A DNA stretch of 26,595 bases from the IMG/VR virus record IMGVR_UViG_3300023292_000047, positions 1 through 26,595 of that record, one strand, 5' to 3'. The notes beneath the pieces were generated by a model, which saw only the letters and a program-made list of their open reading frames with translations, ran no database searches and was not told where the DNA came from. Both the position numbers and the translations under genes were made by a program. This document shows, one piece after another, positions 13,116-21,213 of the stretch (position 1 is its first letter; each line of letters starts with the position of its first letter). The stretch comes from a virus.

Positions 13116-13546
13116 TGGGACTTATACCTTTCAAAATAGAGCACTTGGCTAACATGGACTTTAAAGAGAGCGTAAAAAGCATTGCTTCGGTTGAAGTGCT
13201 GAAAGAGGCCATGTGTAAATTGGTGGGGGATGACACCAGTGCGACTATGGTGTCAGAAAAGGACGGAACAATTTTAGGAGTTTTAGGGGCAGTGAATGTT
13301 ATGCCTTCAGTTTGTGAAGTTTTTATTTTGGCAACGAAGCAGCAGGGCGACCACCCGATAGAGTTTGCCAAATCAGTCAAAAAGAAACTCTATGAATTGA
13401 AGACAAAATATCGTAGAATACAAGCCATAGCATCGGACGACAAGTTTCACACAAGATGGCTTAGCTGGCTAGGATTTGAGAGAGAAGGAGTTATGAAAAA
13501 GTACGGAGTCAACGGAGAAAATTTAGTCATGTGGGGTTTAATATAA
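13115..13546 (+). CDS. GNAT-fold protein, T7 gp13-like (DUF2833-type)
   Basis: 143 aa from the ATG at 13115, overlapping the tail tubular B stop (TGATG) and following GGAGG (13106-13110). The sequence has a GNAT acetyltransferase outline: GTILGVLGAVNVM strand, VCEVFILATKQ strand, a helix of KSVKKKLYELKTKYRRIQAIAS, and a final HTRWLSWLGFEREGVMKKYGVNGENLVMWGLI, where W..LGFE.EG...... is the family end motif. T7 gp13 (internal virion protein A) belongs to a GNAT-like family and lies at exactly this position, after gp12 and before gp14. A catalytic function is unproven; the classic acetyl-CoA loop (R/Q-x-x-G-x-G/A) is not clear, QQGDHP being the nearest. Confidence 0.75.
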   Translation: MGLIPFKIEHLANMDFKESVKSIASVEVLKEAMCKLVGDDTSATMVSEKDGTILGVLGAVNVMPSVCEVFILATKQQGDHPIEFAKSVKKKLYELKTKYRRIQAIASDDKFHTRWLSWLGFEREGVMKKYGVNGENLVMWGLI

Positions 13547-14007
13547 TGGGCGTAGAAACTATGCTTTTGGTATCTGCTGGAGTCGGGTTATACCAAGGCA
13601 TAGCCGCCAATGCTGCGGGAGCTGCGCAATCCAGAATGCTAAAGTCCCAAGCGGAACTTTTGCGCATAGAGAATAACGCGGCTGCGGGCAGATACGAAAG
13701 GGAAGCAAAAGGATTTAAAGCTGAGCAATCTGTTCAATTTTTGAAGAGCGGAGTGAAACTTACTGGTTCTCCCCTAGACATTTTAGATGAGACCTCAAGA
13801 ATAGCCTCTGAGAACGTAAGCGCAATTCGTGCTTCTGGAGAAGCTGGCGCCACCTCTTTAGAAATGCAAGCCAAGAATGTTAGGTCCGCCGGGCGAAGAG
13901 CTTTGATAGGTGGATTTGCAAACGCCGCTTCTGCGGGTATGCAGATGGGTCTATATGGGCAGGGCACCGGCACTGGGATGGGCATAAAGCCCCAAACAAA
14001 GACCTAA
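13546..14007 (+). CDS. Internal virion protein B-like (T7 gp14-like)
   Basis: 153 aa from the ATG at 13546, which overlaps the preceding stop as TAATG; a GTG at 13531 in the same frame is possible but less likely. It is Ala/Gly-rich with a helical N-terminus (AGVGLYQGIAANAAGAAQSR), the RYEREAKGFKAEQSV stretch, SGVKLTGSPLDILDETSRIA, and an AIRASGEAGA segment, then a hydrophobic GGFANAASAGMQMG end. This pattern is common to gp14-type core proteins, which are ejected into the cell envelope and are thought to form an outer-membrane pore in T7. Position fits. Confidence 0.75.
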   Translation: MGVETMLLVSAGVGLYQGIAANAAGAAQSRMLKSQAELLRIENNAAAGRYEREAKGFKAEQSVQFLKSGVKLTGSPLDILDETSRIASENVSAIRASGEAGATSLEMQAKNVRSAGRRALIGGFANAASAGMQMGLYGQGTGTGMGIKPQTKT

Positions 14008-14054
14008 ACAAAGGTCAGTGACGATGTGTGGCCCGGCGAAAGGAGGTTTAAATA

Positions 14055-15614
14055 ATGGGTAGAATACAGAGAATGAAACAAGGCTCACTCCCTTCTGCGG
14101 TAGTAGCTACGCCGGCAGAGGCCCCATCTTTGGCTGACGACATTGTTGGTGCTTTAGGTGAAGTTGCGAAAGTTGGATATGGTTTGGCGGTTAAAAGTGA
14201 AGCGGCTGAGATGAGGAAGATAGCGGCGGCGGACAGGGTCAAACAGTCCATTGTAGACACCGTAGATTTCGGGGCTCTGACTACTGAATTTGTTGTTGGG
14301 TCCGATAAGGCTTCCTCCGGTATCCAAGAGGACAACGCCCTTACTCCCGACAATGCCACTACTGACCTCGTTAAATGGCACGAAGAGTTTATTTCTCAGA
14401 TAAATGAGAACCCTGAGCATACTGACGCGGTTAAGAAATCATTTGCTACGTGGTCCAATGCTGCAAAGAATACAGGCATAAAAAAGATGCAAGCGTGGGC
14501 TTCTAAGGCCAAAACTGAGAATACTAAGGCTAGGCACCAGGGGGGGCTTAACTCTCTGAACACAGTGGCGGCTAGCAAAAACAGTTTAGCTGGGGTAGCA
14601 CAGGCCCTCTCCGTGATACGTAGTAAAACTGATGAGTTTGTGGCCATGGATGGCGAGGCTTGGGCGGACGGCATGGCTAAAGCCGAAAATGATTTGTTGT
14701 ACTCATATGCCTCTTCCAATGTAACTCGGAACCCATCTCGGGTAAAAGCAGAGTTAACTGCCCCCAAGAGCGAGTTGGCTAAAAGTTTAAATACCACGCA
14801 AAGGAATACCTTAATTAAAGCAGCGGACACAGCGGTATTAAATGCACCCAAGATAAGGCGCGTGGCCAATATGCACCAAGCGGCCCAACGTAGCCAAAAG
14901 TATTTTAGCCACTATAAGAACGACGAACTCACTGGTGAGACGATATTGTTGGAGGACAAAGAACTAGAGGCCCAGTTACACTCGTTGGATGCTAATTTCA
15001 CAATAAGCGATGCGGAGAGATTGGAGTCCATTAAGATAATAAAGGAGAGTAGAAAAGATTTACATATGTTGGCAGATGCCGCGCTAAAGAATAAGGACGT
15101 GGATATACGCGACTCGGTGCGGGTTTTGAACGAGTTAAATGTTAAGAGTGACTCAATATTCATTGACAACGATGCAAGCGATTCAAAGAGTCTAAATAAG
15201 CTGCGAGAGTTCCAGTCTGAAGTGTTCAAAGCACATTTTGACGGGCTCATAACCAAAGCCAGTTTTATCTCTTTCTTAGGGGACGTGGAGTTAGCCAATG
15301 AGGATGCGCTCATCTCTGAGTTTGACAGGGCCAATGAAATAATTATTTGGGAAAGTGAAGCCCAGAAAAAAGGTGGCCGGCAGTTAGTGGCCCTATTCAC
15401 TATGAATGGGAAAAACAAGTTGAATGAAATATTCGAGCAGAGGTTGGGGGTCAATGCGGAAGAGACACTAAAGCCGAGGGCCATGAGGCTCTACGTCGAT
15501 CTTGTACTTAAGTGGGTCAAAAAAGGCGAGACTCTCACCACTCCCAAAGCTATCGAGTTAGCTAAATCCGCTTTCAGCACTACAACTGGGCAGCTTATAG
15601 GCGGTGCTAACTAA
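14055..15614 (+). CDS. Internal virion protein C-like (T7 gp15-like)
   Basis: 519 aa, almost wholly helical and charged, with no membrane segments and no recognised catalytic motif. It follows a gp14-like gene and precedes a 1426-aa gp16-like protein, as gp15 does in T7-like genomes, where it forms the ejected core and transenvelope tube. It is shorter than T7 gp15 (about 750 aa). Start supported by AAAGGAGGT 8 nt upstream. Overlaps the next gene by TAATG. The assignment is by position, size class and composition rather than by sequence signature. Confidence 0.65.
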   Translation: MGRIQRMKQGSLPSAVVATPAEAPSLADDIVGALGEVAKVGYGLAVKSEAAEMRKIAAADRVKQSIVDTVDFGALTTEFVVGSDKASSGIQEDNALTPDNATTDLVKWHEEFISQINENPEHTDAVKKSFATWSNAAKNTGIKKMQAWASKAKTENTKARHQGGLNSLNTVAASKNSLAGVAQALSVIRSKTDEFVAMDGEAWADGMAKAENDLLYSYASSNVTRNPSRVKAELTAPKSELAKSLNTTQRNTLIKAADTAVLNAPKIRRVANMHQAAQRSQKYFSHYKNDELTGETILLEDKELEAQLHSLDANFTISDAERLESIKIIKESRKDLHMLADAALKNKDVDIRDSVRVLNELNVKSDSIFIDNDASDSKSLNKLREFQSEVFKAHFDGLITKASFISFLGDVELANEDALISEFDRANEIIIWESEAQKKGGRQLVALFTMNGKNKLNEIFEQRLGVNAEETLKPRAMRLYVDLVLKWVKKGETLTTPKAIELAKSAFSTTTGQLIGGAN

Positions 15615-18600
15615 TGGCAGAAGGCTTCGATGATATAAGAGAATTTTTTGGGGACCCCAACCCAACTCCAAAGGCGCCCAAGAGCGTGCCTACCCCTATG
15701 CCTAAAGTGGCAGAGGCTAAAGAAGTCCAAGAACCTATGGAGCAGGTAGGGGACCCAATAGCCAATCGTAGGACTGAGGGAGAATTCACTATAACCGATA
15801 AAGGGGATGTGCAAGACGTGTATTTCACTTCTCCTTCTGGTGAAGTTACCAAAGTCGGTGGGTCGAGCAATTCCCAGAACAAGGAAATGCTGGATAGGAT
15901 AGCCATAGAGTATGCGGGCACCGGAACGTGGAATGCCCCAAACGATTTTGTAGAGGCCATTAGGACTGGCGTTTTAACCAACATAGACTATTTTGGCAAT
16001 GCGCTTGGTTCGGGCATAGCCAAGAAAACTTCCAGTGGAGTTGGCTGGAATGCGCTACAAGGCAAAGGCTCTTTGAAAGAAGCGTCCGCTAAATCCAAAC
16101 TGCTTAGAGAAGGACATTATGCTTTGGAACGCCCGGTAGAAGCATGGGAAGAGTCTAAACTTGGTGGGTCTTTGGCTTATTTTGCGTGGGGCATAGGCAA
16201 TGCAGTTAAGACGACGCCCCATATGTTGGGGGCCATGGACAACGCGGCAAGGAAGGGAATGATTTTAATGGGCGCAACTCAGGGCATGGCATTTTTAGCT
16301 GGCGGGCCAGCAATGATGGCCACAGTCCTTCCGGCGTCAGTTGCCGCTGGGCATGTTGGCCTAGCCTATGGTTTGGTTGAGTACTCAATGCAGATGGAAG
16401 GTGGGGCGTTAGCCATAGAAATGTATGACGCAGGGTTTAATGAGAACACCATAATGGTTGCAGCGCCTTTGGCCGGAGCGGTCAGTGGAGTTCTTGAAGC
16501 GTATGGCATGAAATTTTTAGCTCCTGGCATGGCCTCTAAGATGGTTGGCAAAGTACTTACTTCCGCCCCGATGAAGAAAATGTTAGCAAACAATTTAGTT
16601 AAATATGGTTTAGCTGTAGGTGGAGAAACTTCCACTGAAGTTGCCCAAGAAATTACCAATCAAATTACCAAAGACTTAGCGGCCATTTTTGATAGGAAGC
16701 CAGAGTTGATGATGTCTGGAGAAAAGAGGCTGGAAGCAATACTTGAAACTCTTTACGCTGCATTAGCGGCATCGTTCTTTCTGGCCGGACCGGGGGCAAT
16801 GATTTCTCATGGTCAGCAGAAGAAAAATTTAAACAAAATTAAAATAGATAGAAAAGAAGCAGAGGGTACCCCTAAACCCCTCCCCACCACTAAGACTTTA
16901 GCTAAACAGATTGCAGGAGAAGATAACCCAATTGTGACTGAGTTGGAAACCATAGAATTGAAAATGGATCCCGCCGCTTATGTGAAAAAGGAAAAGTCCG
17001 ATTATTTTGACTACGGAGTTAAGAACGCGAATAATGAAAATTTAATACCTGCTCTGGCTGCCAAGAACGAAGCCCTCGACATGAAGCTAGACGAGATGAT
17101 GGAAGACACCAAGGGTGACGGTGTGGTATTCTCCGAGAGAAATTTTAACGCTTTGCCTTTTGAAGAGCAGACCCCTTTCATCCCTTTACTGGAAGAGAAA
17201 TCCAATTTGAATTTAATGGCCGATGGAGTTAAAGAGGGGAAAACCAAGAAGCCAAAAGAGGATGCTTTGGTAGTGGGGGCTAGGAAGTTTAAGAGTGCTG
17301 AGCAGAAGCCAAAAACAGAAAAAGTCATCGTCCCAGGCATAAAAGATAAAGTCATAAAGGCCAAAGTGGCCAACCTCAACACAGAGCTTAAAGCGGTTAG
17401 AAAAAACATAGATTTATTGGCCCAAAAAAGAAAAGAGCGCATGAACATGGGCGTGGCCGTTAAAGTAGTAACGGGGCAGATAGCCACATTGAGAAAAGAG
17501 GAAAACTTTTTGGACTCTCAAATTGCTGCAATACAGATAGCAGAAGAGCAGAAAGACATACAGATAAAGAAATCGGATAAACTTCAGTTCACCCCCATTT
17601 CTATCAAAAATATTGTAGAGGTCGCACGTAAGGCCGGCGCCAGTTTGACTAAGCATAGGGCCGGTATGCTTAAAGAAGTAGCCAGCTTTGAAGCCTTGAC
17701 GGACTACGACCTCAAGAAGATGATAGGGAATAAACGCTTGGACCTCATGACCGACTTGGAGTTTAAGAAATTTATTGACATGGTGAGAAAAGAAGCGGGG
17801 CCGATAGCTGAGAGGAAGCAAGCGCTCCACGAACTTCAGCAGTTACTCTCCGATAAAGAGTTCCAACGTGAAGCCAGCTTACGTAGGTTTCATGAGTTGC
17901 CCACGATAACTAAAATGTCCAAAGACCAATTGCAGGAGTATGCCGCGCTCTTATCAGAGTATGCGGTAGGGGGTAAATTCCTTACCACTAAACAGTTGAA
18001 GGCCACTGGGAAAGCGGCATGGTTGGTGGGGGCTAAAACAAACAGAGAAGTCATAGAAAAGTTTGCAGAGTCCACAGGTATCACAGTTGAGCAAGCCAAA
18101 GACTATCGGATAGGAGAGTTTAGCAGATGGTGGTCTGCGGCTCAGATGGGGAGGCAGGGCGCGATAATAGATTTTATGGAGAACGAGTTCAAGAGGGCGG
18201 ACGCCCGAGCAGATAACCGCATGGAAGCATTCGAAACCAAACTAGATGAGTTGGCCGCTGCGGCGTTGAAGTCTAGAAAGATCCCCGTACTCAAGCAGTT
18301 ATGGCGCAATAGGTTCCCAGTCCAACCCCTGTTGATGGAGTATGTGGAAGGGGACGCAGCTACCAAAGCAAAGCTAGTGGGTAAATTGACTTCTGAGGAA
18401 CTGGAGTTGGTCAACTTTATGGACGAAGAGTTTGGGAAAGCGTACGATTACTTGGTCCTTAATGAAGAGTTAAACTCGTCTAGATTTTCAAAAAGTCAGT
18501 ATGTGTTCCACATGCGTAGAGGAGTTTCCGAGATTCTTTTGAGCATGAAAGGGTGGGAGGGGCTGAAGAAAGGGTTCAAAGACATGTATAACTCTTGGAA

Positions 18601-19894
18601 GCTGTCAGAAGAAAAGTTCAGCGTCCTTGCAGACCCTAAGACAAAAACTATCTTGTCCAAGCATAAATTCTTCAAACAAACTCTATTCAGGTCTGACGAG
18701 ATGGTCCCCTCTCAGAATATAGTGGGCACAACTAAAGTGTATATGCGCGAGTTTTTTAAGAAAGTGGCGTACGACGAGGCCATACCCTCGGTGGACGCAA
18801 TCGTTACCGCGTTGAGTGATGTAGTGGAAGGGGAAGCCACCTCAAAAACAGGCAAAGAAGCCCAACTGGAAGTATTTACCAGAGAATGGATAAATCTAAA
18901 GAAAGGAAAGTACTCTTCTGCTTTAGGCATACAACAGGGTGGGTGGCTGGATCTTGGGTTGAAAACTTTCTTGACACTTATATCCTTCAAGTATTTAGCA
19001 TTTAATTTGAAGATACAGGGGATAAACATAGTGGGAGAGACATTCGCTAAGATACCATTGTTGAGGCCCACTGGCATAGCCAAGGCTAACTGGAGGCGGA
19101 TTACTCCCACTGGTCGAGCCATAATTAAAAAATATAAAGGCAGAGTTGGAAGGTCCGCTCTAGAAGAGATCACTAAGTATGGCATAACCCCAGAAGCCCA
19201 ATTAAAAGTCGCAGCGTATGCTGTATTTTCTATATGGAGAAAGATGAATTTGGAAGACATACTACTGGGGAATATGACCAAAAAAGAGTACGAGTCCCAG
19301 ACCATGAGCGAGGACAGATGGATTGAGGTCAGAAGGCGTGCGGCCAGATGGTTGGACATAGCCAATGATAAGAGCATAATAGGGGCCACTTCTCTTGGGC
19401 TATTTATATCCAAGTTTAGGTCTTGGGCATTTGTCATATCTAGAACACTTCTCGAAGATTTTGGCGCTGTGGTTTCGGCACCCTTCAAAAAAGGGGGGTT
19501 CAAAAAGAATCTCAATGAAGTGCAAAAGTCAGAGATCATCGGGTTGGCGGAAACTGCAGTCATAGTTACTTCCATATTGCGGGCCGCCGGAGACGAGGAA
19601 GACAAAGACAGTTTGCTTGGGTATCTCAAGTGGAGAGCGTTGATGGAAGCCAACACCGTCGCCATATCTTTAAGACAGCTAGTGTCTATGGGCATGGGGT
19701 ATGTTGAAGCCGAGAAGATGATTAACCTTATAAACACTTGGATAGACATAGCCCTAGGGGACAAAGAGTTGGCTGAGGGAGTAAAAGCCACTAAGAGACA
19801 ATTCACCATGTCGGCCCTGAAAGGCAAGAAAAAAGAAAAAAGCAAATTTACAAAACGTAGTGGCGGCAGTGGTAAACGAAGAGCCGAAAAATAA
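15614..19894 (+). CDS. Giant internal virion protein D-like (T7 gp16-like), 1426 aa
   Basis: 1426 aa, close to T7 gp16 length. In T7 the protein crosses the inner membrane and drags in the first DNA. Here the N-terminus is proline-rich (residues 15-35). A hydrophobic, Gly/Ala-rich region lies at about 213-300 and again at 378-397, with GGETSTEVAQEITNQI at 336-351, a motif seen in other large phage ejection proteins. The middle (about 550-900) is charged and coiled-coil-like. The end (from about residue 1395) is very basic (KGKKKEKSKFTKRSGG). The lytic transglycosylase motif found at the start of T7 gp16 is not visible, so wall digestion may be missing or supplied elsewhere. It starts at a TAATG overlap with no strong Shine-Dalgarno. 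Confidence 0.72.
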   Translation: MAEGFDDIREFFGDPNPTPKAPKSVPTPMPKVAEAKEVQEPMEQVGDPIANRRTEGEFTITDKGDVQDVYFTSPSGEVTKVGGSSNSQNKEMLDRIAIEYAGTGTWNAPNDFVEAIRTGVLTNIDYFGNALGSGIAKKTSSGVGWNALQGKGSLKEASAKSKLLREGHYALERPVEAWEESKLGGSLAYFAWGIGNAVKTTPHMLGAMDNAARKGMILMGATQGMAFLAGGPAMMATVLPASVAAGHVGLAYGLVEYSMQMEGGALAIEMYDAGFNENTIMVAAPLAGAVSGVLEAYGMKFLAPGMASKMVGKVLTSAPMKKMLANNLVKYGLAVGGETSTEVAQEITNQITKDLAAIFDRKPELMMSGEKRLEAILETLYAALAASFFLAGPGAMISHGQQKKNLNKIKIDRKEAEGTPKPLPTTKTLAKQIAGEDNPIVTELETIELKMDPAAYVKKEKSDYFDYGVKNANNENLIPALAAKNEALDMKLDEMMEDTKGDGVVFSERNFNALPFEEQTPFIPLLEEKSNLNLMADGVKEGKTKKPKEDALVVGARKFKSAEQKPKTEKVIVPGIKDKVIKAKVANLNTELKAVRKNIDLLAQKRKERMNMGVAVKVVTGQIATLRKEENFLDSQIAAIQIAEEQKDIQIKKSDKLQFTPISIKNIVEVARKAGASLTKHRAGMLKEVASFEALTDYDLKKMIGNKRLDLMTDLEFKKFIDMVRKEAGPIAERKQALHELQQLLSDKEFQREASLRRFHELPTITKMSKDQLQEYAALLSEYAVGGKFLTTKQLKATGKAAWLVGAKTNREVIEKFAESTGITVEQAKDYRIGEFSRWWSAAQMGRQGAIIDFMENEFKRADARADNRMEAFETKLDELAAAALKSRKIPVLKQLWRNRFPVQPLLMEYVEGDAATKAKLVGKLTSEELELVNFMDEEFGKAYDYLVLNEELNSSRFSKSQYVFHMRRGVSEILLSMKGWEGLKKGFKDMYNSWKLSEEKFSVLADPKTKTILSKHKFFKQTLFRSDEMVPSQNIVGTTKVYMREFFKKVAYDEAIPSVDAIVTALSDVVEGEATSKTGKEAQLEVFTREWINLKKGKYSSALGIQQGGWLDLGLKTFLTLISFKYLAFNLKIQGINIVGETFAKIPLLRPTGIAKANWRRITPTGRAIIKKYKGRVGRSALEEITKYGITPEAQLKVAAYAVFSIWRKMNLEDILLGNMTKKEYESQTMSEDRWIEVRRRAARWLDIANDKSIIGATSLGLFISKFRSWAFVISRTLLEDFGAVVSAPFKKGGFKKNLNEVQKSEIIGLAETAVIVTSILRAAGDEEDKDSLLGYLKWRALMEANTVAISLRQLVSMGMGYVEAEKMINLINTWIDIALGDKELAEGVKATKRQFTMSALKGKKKEKSKFTKRSGGSGKRRAEK

Positions 19895-19905
19895 AGGAGA
19901 AGATT

Positions 19906-20730
19906 ATGGCGGTTACAGAGACAGATAGTTATAAAGTCCAAGAGGGCAACAGCACTAAGGTTGCTTTCGATTTTGATTTTAAAATTTTTGCAGAAACGGA
20001 TATAAAAGTTTATACCGAATTAGTTTCTGGAACATACACTTTAAGAACATTGACCACTGATTACACAGTCGAATTTGACACGAAAGCTGAGACGGGTACG
20101 GTCACTTATGTGGTGCATCCGGCGGACCCTGCGTACGACCCCGCAGTTCCGGACGGTTTGGACTCTATCATAATCAGAAGAACGCCGAACACCCAAGGCT
20201 CGACTTTCCCTCGAGCAGCCGTTATGCCTGAGCAAGCTATCGAGAATGCCTTGGATAAGTTGACTCTCGAAGTTCAAGAGATAGAAAGGAATTTAGAGCG
20301 TGCCCCTAAAGTCATTGCAATACCCATACCCGACGGAGAGATAATAATTGAAGCGCCGGTGGAGGGCAAAGGGGTCAAGTGGGAAGCCGATGGGGATGAT
20401 TGGAATTTAATAAACACAACTTATGACCCAGATGTTGTGGCGGAAGAAGCAGCGGCTTCAGCAGCAGCAGCTTTGGTTTCTCAAAATGCGGCTTCAGCTT
20501 CGGCGGCAGCAGCAGCAGTTTCAGCCGCAGCGGCAGTGACTTCAGCATCGGAAGCGGCCGCAAGTGCAGTGGCAGCCGTGGCTTCAGCGGCCATAGCAGT
20601 GGCGGAGTCTGAGGGACTTTTATCGGCCCGTCCTGCGACACCTGCGACTTTCGCCAGATACTGGGCCACAGATATAGAACAATATTTTCAGTACAGTCCT
20701 TTGGCTGGTAAGTGGTTTATGGTGGGGTAA
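19906..20730 (+). CDS. Tail fibre adaptor with T7-type N-terminal domain
   Basis: 274 aa. Residues about 1-150 match the T7 tail-fibre N-terminal domain that anchors fibres to the nozzle: SYKVQEGNSTKVAFDFDFKIF, TDYTVEFDTK, GLDSIIIRRTPNTQGSTFP, then EQAIENALDKLTLEVQEIERN. Residues about 185-235 are an Ala/Ser/Val-rich run, probably a trimeric coiled coil. The last about 34 residues (ARPATPATFARYWATDIEQ, then a short YFQYSPLAGKW end) form a small C-terminal domain. It is much shorter than a full fibre (T7 gp17 is 553 aa), so it is likely an adaptor onto which a separate receptor-binding protein attaches. Start supported by AAAGGAG. The Ala/Ser run is encoded by GCA/GCG/GCC repeats at 20455-20600. 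Confidence 0.82.
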   Translation: MAVTETDSYKVQEGNSTKVAFDFDFKIFAETDIKVYTELVSGTYTLRTLTTDYTVEFDTKAETGTVTYVVHPADPAYDPAVPDGLDSIIIRRTPNTQGSTFPRAAVMPEQAIENALDKLTLEVQEIERNLERAPKVIAIPIPDGEIIIEAPVEGKGVKWEADGDDWNLINTTYDPDVVAEEAAASAAAALVSQNAASASAAAAAVSAAAAVTSASEAAASAVAAVASAAIAVAESEGLLSARPATPATFARYWATDIEQYFQYSPLAGKWFMVG

Positions 20731-20772
20731 TATAGTATAATTAAAAGTTAAATATAAGTAAGGAGAAAAAAC

Positions 20773-21138
20773 ATGAAAAAAGCAATAGCATTAGTATTTA
20801 TGATTATCGCGATGCTCATAGTTACGATGTTGCCAAAGCCTGTTTTGTCGACTCCGTTAAGGTGGAAATATTTTGATAATGTGATATCAACTTTGGCCAC
20901 TCTCGGGACGGCGACAATCACTACGGCTAACATAGCTGACCTAGCGATATCTGGGGATTTTGTTCCCCTCAGTATGTCGTCTACGACTATCGCCGCTCAC
21001 ACATTCGCCGTCGGTGAGGTAGTCTACAACACCACGAGGTTTGCTGTTTGTGTTGGGACAAGTGCTACGGGAACTGGGTCTGCTGTTTTCCAATCCAGCA
21101 ATCCAATAACTACCGCCGGAGTTTCTTGTAAAGAATAA
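20773..21138 (+). CDS. Small secreted-type protein with signal peptide (121 aa), fibre region
   Basis: The first 26 residues look like a Sec signal peptide: MKK, a 17-residue hydrophobic core, then PVLS before TPLRW. The rest is Thr/Ala/Ser-rich, beta-prone, with AVGEVVYNTTRFAVCVGTSAT, a motif I associate with tail-fibre and surface-adhesin-type proteins. Two cysteines (about residues 93 and 119) could form a disulphide outside the cytoplasm. It sits between the fibre adaptor and the large fibre, with AAGGAG before the ATG. Phage tail parts normally assemble in the cytoplasm, so an export signal is unexpected. It might be a host-derived surface module, a superinfection-exclusion protein or a mis-predicted hydrophobic anchor. 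Confidence 0.6.
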   Translation: MKKAIALVFMIIAMLIVTMLPKPVLSTPLRWKYFDNVISTLATLGTATITTANIADLAISGDFVPLSMSSTTIAAHTFAVGEVVYNTTRFAVCVGTSATGTGSAVFQSSNPITTAGVSCKE

Positions 21139-21213
21139 ACCATGCCCGAAACTGAAAAGGAGTAGGGCATATTTAGAAAAGTGGTAAATAAAAATTAAAA
21201 AGAGGTTACACAA

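Noticed and set aside
18712-19941. 409-aa minus-strand open frame opposite the gp16-like gene
   Set aside because: It has no ribosome-binding site, is Ser/Leu-rich as expected for the antisense of a Lys/Glu-rich gene, and lies wholly under a convincing plus-strand gene.
20736-20741. TATAAT before the 121-aa signal-peptide gene
   Set aside because: No acceptable -35 at 16-18 bp (nearest is TGGTTT), and the area is AT-rich, so a promoter is not supported.
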